This document shows positions 59,146 through 64,000 of a DNA stretch of 64,000 bases, piece after piece. The notes beneath the pieces are model-generated. The model was not told the origin of the DNA and searched no databases. It saw only the letters and a list, made by a program, of their open reading frames with translations. The DNA is from Leptolinea tardivitalis. GTDB taxonomy: Bacteria > Chloroflexota > Anaerolineae > Anaerolineales > Anaerolineaceae. The stretch spans positions 186,001-250,000 of the forward strand of contig NZ_BBYA01000010.1 in NCBI RefSeq assembly GCF_001050275.1, given 5' to 3'. Position 1 is the stretch's first letter; every line of letters begins with the position of its first letter. The position numbers and the translations under genes were made by a program.

Positions 59146-60459
59146 TTAAGTAAAACGAATTTTGGGCAAGCGCAGGACGCTTTTATGTTCGTTTGAGCTG
59201 CTGATTGTATTCCCGACGGATGGGAACAACGTGTTGACAATCGCCCGGATACCCTTTGCAAATTCATCCCCACGTGTCACCGGAGGTGTGCCATCATCCT
59301 GTGCTTGCGGAACTCCGGGATCATAGGGCACAATCGCGGCCAGAGGCGGCGCCCAACCCAGGGTTTTGGATAATTCCTCCTGGAAACTGCGCGGGGTAAA
59401 CCCGCTGCGATCGGTGAACTGGTTGAGTACCAGATAGATCGATTCACGCGCCAGGCGTTTTTCACTTTTCAGGCCGGAGAGCAGCAGGCTCAGGGTGTGC
59501 CGGACGGCGGCCAGGTCTGCCAGGGTAGGTCGGGCGACGATCAAGGCATAATTGGCGAAGATGATCGAGTGCGCCATCCACAAATCCTCCGATGAAGGCA
59601 CATCCATCACAATCGACGCATAGCGGCCATCTTCGGAGTCGATCAACATCCCGTTGATACTGCCTTCCCCAGTCCCGTGATTGGAGTTCTCTAGTATCCG
59701 CATATAATCCAGGGAAGATTCTGGGGCCAACAGGACCTCCAGGTTCTCCCGCCGTTGAATGGCCGCCTGAAAGGTGGCTTTTCCAGGACGGTCAAAGTAC
59801 TCGGTCAGGTTGGGCAGATAGCGTAATCGCAGATGAGGAGCAGCGGCCGGCGGTAGTCCCATGGAAACCAGCAAGGTTTTTACGCTGAGCCGGACAGATA
59901 ATTCGTAAGCCAGATTTTCGGCAATGGTTGAACAGCCAGCCCCACCCGCATGGGATAACACCGCAATTCGTTTGGTACCGGTGATGTAGGCGGATGCGCC
60001 GCCCGGCGAAAAGCCAGAAACGTTTTGCTGCATTGGCGCTGCCTGATTGAGTTTGGCTCGGGCAGTGATTGCCGCGCCGTATGCGGCCTGGACAATCTCG
60101 GTCCAGTTGACCGGGGCCACAAAGATCCCGCGCACGGTGTCTACCTTACCAAACGCTCCCTGAAAATCCTTATGCGCCAGTGGCAACACGACAATCGCAA
60201 TCCCGCTCCAGGCTGAGATTTTCTGCAAGGCGCGGATCAGGGTGTCCGGATCCGGGGCGATATCGGTTTGAACAATTACCAGGTCAGGGCGCAAATTGTT
60301 CAAGTTGGTTTCAAACATGGACCACTGCGCCGCATGCCCCGAGATCATGAACCGTTGGTCGGCCAATAACGGCGGCTGCATCTGATAGTAGACCACCTCG
60401 TGTCCGGCCCCCGCCAGCATGACTGTTACCTTGTTGGTTTGGTAAGCGTTATCGCTCAT
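59146..60459 (-). CDS. CpaE/TadZ-like protein with a degenerate P-loop
   Basis: A 437-residue protein. A receiver-like N-terminal domain (about 1-130) precedes the P-loop domain: AVLSHAGGAGCSTIAENLAYEL (shown in part) has GGAGCST in place of GGxGK[ST], so the Walker Lys is Cys and the upstream signature Lys is also missing. YASIVMDVPSSED resembles Walker B. TadZ proteins localise Tad pili to the pole; loss of Lys suggests weak or no ATP hydrolysis. It sits seven bases from the CpaB-like gene. Confidence 0.78.
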   Translation of the reverse strand: MSDNAYQTNKVTVMLAGAGHEVVYYQMQPPLLADQRFMISGHAAQWSMFETNLNNLRPDLVIVQTDIAPDPDTLIRALQKISAWSGIAIVVLPLAHKDFQGAFGKVDTVRGIFVAPVNWTEIVQAAYGAAITARAKLNQAAPMQQNVSGFSPGGASAYITGTKRIAVLSHAGGAGCSTIAENLAYELSVRLSVKTLLVSMGLPPAAAPHLRLRYLPNLTEYFDRPGKATFQAAIQRRENLEVLLAPESSLDYMRILENSNHGTGEGSINGMLIDSEDGRYASIVMDVPSSEDLWMAHSIIFANYALIVARPTLADLAAVRHTLSLLLSGLKSEKRLARESIYLVLNQFTDRSGFTPRSFQEELSKTLGWAPPLAAIVPYDPGVPQAQDDGTPPVTRGDEFAKGIRAIVNTLFPSVGNTISSSNEHKSVLRLPKIRFT

Positions 60460-60465
60460 GATGAC

Positions 60466-61377
60466 CTACTTTTTCCGATATTCGTTCATCTCTTTATACA
60501 ATTCGCCCAGATTGAGGGTCAGCACATCGGAGACATCCAATCCCAATCCCTTGGTTGGTTCCAACGCCAGGTGGATCAGTCCATACTGGTCCAGTGCTGA
60601 AAGCAGGGTGGCCGGATCGACTTTGAATCCAGGGGTGACTTCGATCAATCCTGTGGGGACATCAAGGACGATCACACTGCCTTCCTGAGCAGACATGGTG
60701 GTGCGCGCGGAAGAATACAATTGATCTTCGCTTGCGCCGGCAGGGACTTCTTCATAACGGAAAGATTGGGGAACCATCAGGACCCGTAACCCGGTGATCG
60801 CCAGACGAGCCAGAGGGGATGATGGCGCAGCCGGCGTGGGGGTTGGCGTCGGTGTGACAGTCGCTTGTGTCATCGGGGTAAGCGACAGGGTCGGCGACAT
60901 AAATTGTTCAATCGGAGCGGAAATAACGTTGGTCGTGTTTTCCTTGAGAATATCAGGAGCGATCATGCCAATAACCGTAACCGTTTGACCGGGGCGCAGC
61001 AAGCCGGCAACACCGCTGGCCATATCCACGTGAATCGCCAAGGCAACGTGTCCTTCGGGAAGTTCAGCCGGGATACCCGCACCGGCGATTTCTCCCAGCA
61101 CAGAAGTGACGATGAAGTCACCAGGGGCGCGCCCCACAGCCAACATTTTCCCGTTGACATCCTCAATGCGCGTGGCGGCATCGGACGGCTTGGCGCCCAT
61201 CGGAATGGTGCGCAGTTCGACCAGGGAATCGGTCAAGATCGTCCCTGGCGCAATCGAAACCTTTGCGACCACCACCTGGGTCGGTCGGATCACCCCGTTC
61301 AAAAGGGCAATTACCAGTAAACCAATGACGACGGCCAGCACAATCGCGGTTAAAGGTGAACGTTTTTTGGGTTGCAT
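60466..61377 (-). CDS. CpaB/RcpC-like SAF-domain protein
   Basis: A 303-residue protein. An N-terminal helix (LTAIVLAVVIGLLVIALLNG) is followed by a SAF domain (VVVAKVSIAPGTILTDSLV, about residue 40) and an RcpC-like part (GHVALAIHVDMASGVAGLL...RPGQTVTVIG). A Thr/Pro-rich linker (TQATVTPTPTPTPAAP) leads to a C-terminal domain. Partner of the second pilus ATPase set. Confidence 0.8.
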   Translation of the reverse strand: MQPKKRSPLTAIVLAVVIGLLVIALLNGVIRPTQVVVAKVSIAPGTILTDSLVELRTIPMGAKPSDAATRIEDVNGKMLAVGRAPGDFIVTSVLGEIAGAGIPAELPEGHVALAIHVDMASGVAGLLRPGQTVTVIGMIAPDILKENTTNVISAPIEQFMSPTLSLTPMTQATVTPTPTPTPAAPSSPLARLAITGLRVLMVPQSFRYEEVPAGASEDQLYSSARTTMSAQEGSVIVLDVPTGLIEVTPGFKVDPATLLSALDQYGLIHLALEPTKGLGLDVSDVLTLNLGELYKEMNEYRKK

Positions 61378-61433
61378 AGTTTTTCTTTTCTCCTTGTTTT
61401 ACAAAATTGATTCGGAACGCCTTGAAGGAGGCG

Positions 61434-64000
61434 TCAAAGGGATGGATGAGAGGCCAGGATATCGGACGCGGAGCGTTCCAGTGAGACCGCCCCCAATTCC
61501 TGAACGATATCCAAATCAGAGGGTTCACTACAGCGGATGATCATTGGGCGCACCAATACCGGCTCCAGCCAGAGCACATCGTCGCTGTATCCCAACTTGG
61601 CAATTGCATATGTTCTCGGGATACGCGCCAGGTAGCGTTTATATTCTGTGTTGACCAAACCTTTCTCGGAGCGTCCCAGGTGAGGCAGGATCAAATCCCG
61701 GTCTTTTGGATCTTTGGTCTGGAATACAAACACGTTGGCACAGGAGGAGAGAATACCTGAGGGCAACTCGCTCACGGTCTGAGCCATCAGGTGTAAAAAG
61801 ATGCTGTACTTACGCCCATCCCGCCACATAGCCTGGAAAAGATGACTGACCGGATTGCCCGACTCGCCTGAGCCCTGATCGGAAGCTGCCCCACCGGATA
61901 CGCCGGTTAACACCTTGTTGGCCTCTTCAAAAAAGATTTGCATGGGCGGAAAATGTTTACCATCCAGCATTTCACGCCGGCGGGCAACCGCGTCTGAATA
62001 CAAAATACTGGCCAACAAAGAGAGCAAGGCTGCCTTGGGGTATTCGTCCATTTCAGCGCCGCCTTCAATGACGGTAATGCCCCAGGGGTTGGCGGGATCG
62101 CCCATCAACCCGAGGTCTTCGACGCCGACGCCACTTTCACAGGGGCCATATTGGCGGGCCATATGTCCTTCAGAAAACTGTTCCAGGCGCAACAAGACTC
62201 CCTCCAGGCTGGTGCGGCTGACCTGGTCGCGTTCCAACTTTTCCTTGTAGGTTCTCAGCCGGTCCACCCATTTGGAGACATCCAGTTGTTTGCTGCGATA
62301 CACTGCCAGCGCCTGCAATTCCAAAGGTGAGAGCGACTCCAGAAGCGTACCGGGATGCAACGTGTCTGGAAGTTCCCCGGGGGGTTGTTGACGGGCATTC
62401 CGAACAACCTGCACTTCGTACTCATTTTGCAAATGTCCCAAGGGACCATTTTGCAGCTTGGGATCCCCTGTCAACACACCGGCCTCGAGGTATAACTCGG
62501 TTAATGCCCGGCGCATAAAACCCAGTTGTCTGGCTCCCATGCGTCCAGCGTTGGCGAACAGTTCTGCGATCATGCTGCGATAACGGCCCGGTTCAATTCG
62601 TCGTGGAACCTGGAGAATATTCCAGCGCAGCGGGCGCGGCGAACCGGGGTAGAGCTGGCGGATATCTACGTGACTCTGCCCATCCTCGGAACCATTCGCG
62701 CCGATGCCAGGCCAGTTCAGCGCCTTTCGCCAGCCCTGGCCAAAGTCCAGTACAATGGTGCGATAATGCCAGAACCGAGTGGTTTCATACGCCAGGCGTT
62801 CGGCGGCAATGGATTTTCCAAACCCCGTGTCGCCGACAAAGGCGGTGTGAAAATGCCGGTCCGGAGATAATTTTAGAAAAGTATCGGTCAACAGCCCTGT
62901 TTCAGTCGACCACTGCCTGGCCAGGGTGATATTGCCCGGCATGTCCGGATAAAAAGCAAAAGAAGGCGTTTCCTCCTGGGTGGTTAAGGCAACTCCCTGC
63001 TCAAAGGTTCCGGGAGCCGTGTAGGCTGCTACCTGGAGCATGGTCAGGAGGGTTGAATCGGCATAACCGCTCATCGCCTCAGGAATGGTCTCAATGCGCG
63101 TGGAGGGCGTAAAGGCCCGAGCGTGCAAGCCAATGTAAGCCTGCTCCTCGCTGGTGAGCGTGCGCGTCTGAACACCGGCCACCACATCTTCCGTGCCATG
63201 AAAAGCTTCTGGAATAAGCCCCATTAACGCCTGTACACCCTGCTCCGTGCGGGCCAGCGCATATAAATCGGTATAAAAAGCACCTTCCCGACTGGCGATA
63301 TCCAAAAGCTTGCGCTGCGTACGCATGATGTCGACCAATAAAATATAGGGATCATCCTGCCACTGATATGCGTTGGAAAGTGAAAAAGATGGCGCTACCC
63401 CCACACTCATTCCTGCGCTAATCCCCCGCCCAATGGTTTGTCCCAAGCCCACCGCATCCGCTTCGGATCGAGCCGTGCTTTTGGTGTCCGCATGGCTCTG
63501 AGTGGCGGATGTGCTATTGGTGTCAGCCACCGAATCGGTCTCAGCACCCGAGGTCGTCCAGGCTTCTGAATTGGTCGTGGAGTGGCTTTGCGAGGTTGTA
63601 TTGGATTGGCTTTGGGTGGTGCTTTGAGAAACGGTATCGGATTGGCTGGAGGTTACCGAGTGCATGGTCGAGTCCGCGACGCCGCTGCTATTGGATACGC
63701 CATCTGCCGATCCCCAACTGGCATTGCCGCCCACGTTGGCGGACACCCCGACGCCTGCAGGGGCAATGCTGCCTCCTAATCCGCCGTTCACGCCATAAGA
63801 CGAGCTATCCGTATGCGACACGGCTACGCCTGACGAATCGGTGTGGGACGTTCCATCCGTCACCGCTGTTCCTTCGGTATGAGCGGTTCCGTGGCTGATT
63901 GCTGTACCAACTGTCGAAGATGTGCCAGTGGTATCGGTTTCGGAAACGCCAACGGTATGCGCCCAACCGCGTGTGCTGGCGTGACCCTCGGTGTGGGCCT
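61434..64000 (-). CDS. HerA/VirB4-like ATPase with Ser/Thr/Gly/His-rich N-terminus, cut by the window edge
   Basis: At least 855 residues; the 5' end lies beyond the right edge because the frame stays open to base 64000. The C-terminal 650 residues form a P-loop ATPase: AFVGDTGFGKSIAAERL is Walker A (plus-strand position about 62810-62835), IFFEEANKVLTG is Walker B, and later HLMAQTVSELP is a sensor-like block. It resembles conjugation-type VirB4/TraC or HerA translocases. The N-terminal 200 residues visible are low complexity, rich in Ser, Thr, His, Gly with recurring SH(T)xS and AHTxG patterns. It is the first visible gene of the second pilus operon. Confidence 0.78.
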   Translation of the reverse strand, partial: AHTEGHASTRGWAHTVGVSETDTTGTSSTVGTAISHGTAHTEGTAVTDGTSHTDSSGVAVSHTDSSSYGVNGGLGGSIAPAGVGVSANVGGNASWGSADGVSNSSGVADSTMHSVTSSQSDTVSQSTTQSQSNTTSQSHSTTNSEAWTTSGAETDSVADTNSTSATQSHADTKSTARSEADAVGLGQTIGRGISAGMSVGVAPSFSLSNAYQWQDDPYILLVDIMRTQRKLLDIASREGAFYTDLYALARTEQGVQALMGLIPEAFHGTEDVVAGVQTRTLTSEEQAYIGLHARAFTPSTRIETIPEAMSGYADSTLLTMLQVAAYTAPGTFEQGVALTTQEETPSFAFYPDMPGNITLARQWSTETGLLTDTFLKLSPDRHFHTAFVGDTGFGKSIAAERLAYETTRFWHYRTIVLDFGQGWRKALNWPGIGANGSEDGQSHVDIRQLYPGSPRPLRWNILQVPRRIEPGRYRSMIAELFANAGRMGARQLGFMRRALTELYLEAGVLTGDPKLQNGPLGHLQNEYEVQVVRNARQQPPGELPDTLHPGTLLESLSPLELQALAVYRSKQLDVSKWVDRLRTYKEKLERDQVSRTSLEGVLLRLEQFSEGHMARQYGPCESGVGVEDLGLMGDPANPWGITVIEGGAEMDEYPKAALLSLLASILYSDAVARRREMLDGKHFPPMQIFFEEANKVLTGVSGGAASDQGSGESGNPVSHLFQAMWRDGRKYSIFLHLMAQTVSELPSGILSSCANVFVFQTKDPKDRDLILPHLGRSEKGLVNTEYKRYLARIPRTYAIAKLGYSDDVLWLEPVLVRPMIIRCSEPSDLDIVQELGAVSLERSASDILASHPSL

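Noticed and set aside
1-64000. tRNA genes, rRNA genes, CRISPR arrays, transposases and integrases
   Set aside because: I looked for typical patterns and repeats on both strands and found none that I could support; attachment sites are therefore also not called.

Overview
This window looks like a large mobile or extrachromosomal element, or a genomic island, from a moderate-GC bacterium. Chloroflexota (Anaerolineae-like) is my best guess from gene content and style, but nothing here proves the taxon. There are no rRNA or tRNA genes, no CRISPR array and no transposase that I can see. A backbone of about 50% GC is interrupted by clearly AT-rich blocks (about 7.3-9.2, 15.0-19.7, 24.7-26.1, 34.2-35.2 and 39.3-40.2 kb), and nearly all of these carry defence-type or orphan genes.

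Layout. (1) 0-15 kb, plus strand: a BREX/Pgl-type phage-defence operon with a DUF4007-like winged-helix protein, a BrxF/BrxB-like small protein, BrxC ATPase, PglX adenine methyltransferase, PglZ phosphatase, a BrxL-like ATPase with an unusual C-terminus, and a DUF4268 protein whose middle domain matches the PglX N-terminus. (2) 15.1-19.7 kb, plus strand: a compact three-gene cassette of two membrane-anchored unknown proteins and an Argonaute/PIWI protein that seems to have lost its catalytic residues. This is my main candidate for an undescribed system. (3) 19.8-33.8 kb, mostly minus strand: element maintenance and DNA processing, with a methyltransferase-helicase, sliding clamp DnaN, PolB-type 3'-5' exonuclease, RadC, SSB, a SWIM-Rad52 fusion, an OB-fold protein and several orphans. 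A SIR2-domain gene is inserted at 24.7 kb, and a 620-base non-coding stretch at 32.6-33.26 kb holds structured RNA candidates and a DnaA box. (4) 35.3-37 kb, 40.2-49.7 kb, 51.4-55 kb and 57.8-64 kb, minus strand: two sets of Tad/Flp-type pilus genes (two CpaF/TadA ATPases, four TadB/TadC-type membrane proteins, two prepilin peptidases, at least three pilins, TadE/TadG-like minor pilins, two CpaB-like SAF proteins, two CpaE/TadZ-like proteins), a lytic transglycosylase, an Ig-repeat secreted protein, and a HerA/VirB4-like ATPase with a long Ser/Thr/His/Gly-rich N-terminus that runs off the window. (5) Inserted among the pilus operons: an RloA-RloB-HEPN defence triad, a HigBA toxin-antitoxin pair, an AAA-DUF234 ATPase and a metallophosphoesterase.

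Regulation. Four minus-strand operons (starting near 33.8, 36.9, 49.7 and 55.0 kb) begin with the same module: a promoter with CTGGGA or CTTGGA at -35, 17-18 bases, a TATAAT-like -10, then within about 50 bases a GCCGGACA...TGTCCGGC hairpin followed by a U-run, then a ribosome site. This looks like one regulon controlled by early termination, tying the pilus genes to one of the DNA-processing proteins. Many minus-strand genes also share a near-perfect ACAAGGAGG ribosome site. Taken together the window suggests a self-maintaining element that builds Tad-like pili, possibly for DNA transfer, and carries several stacked anti-phage systems.
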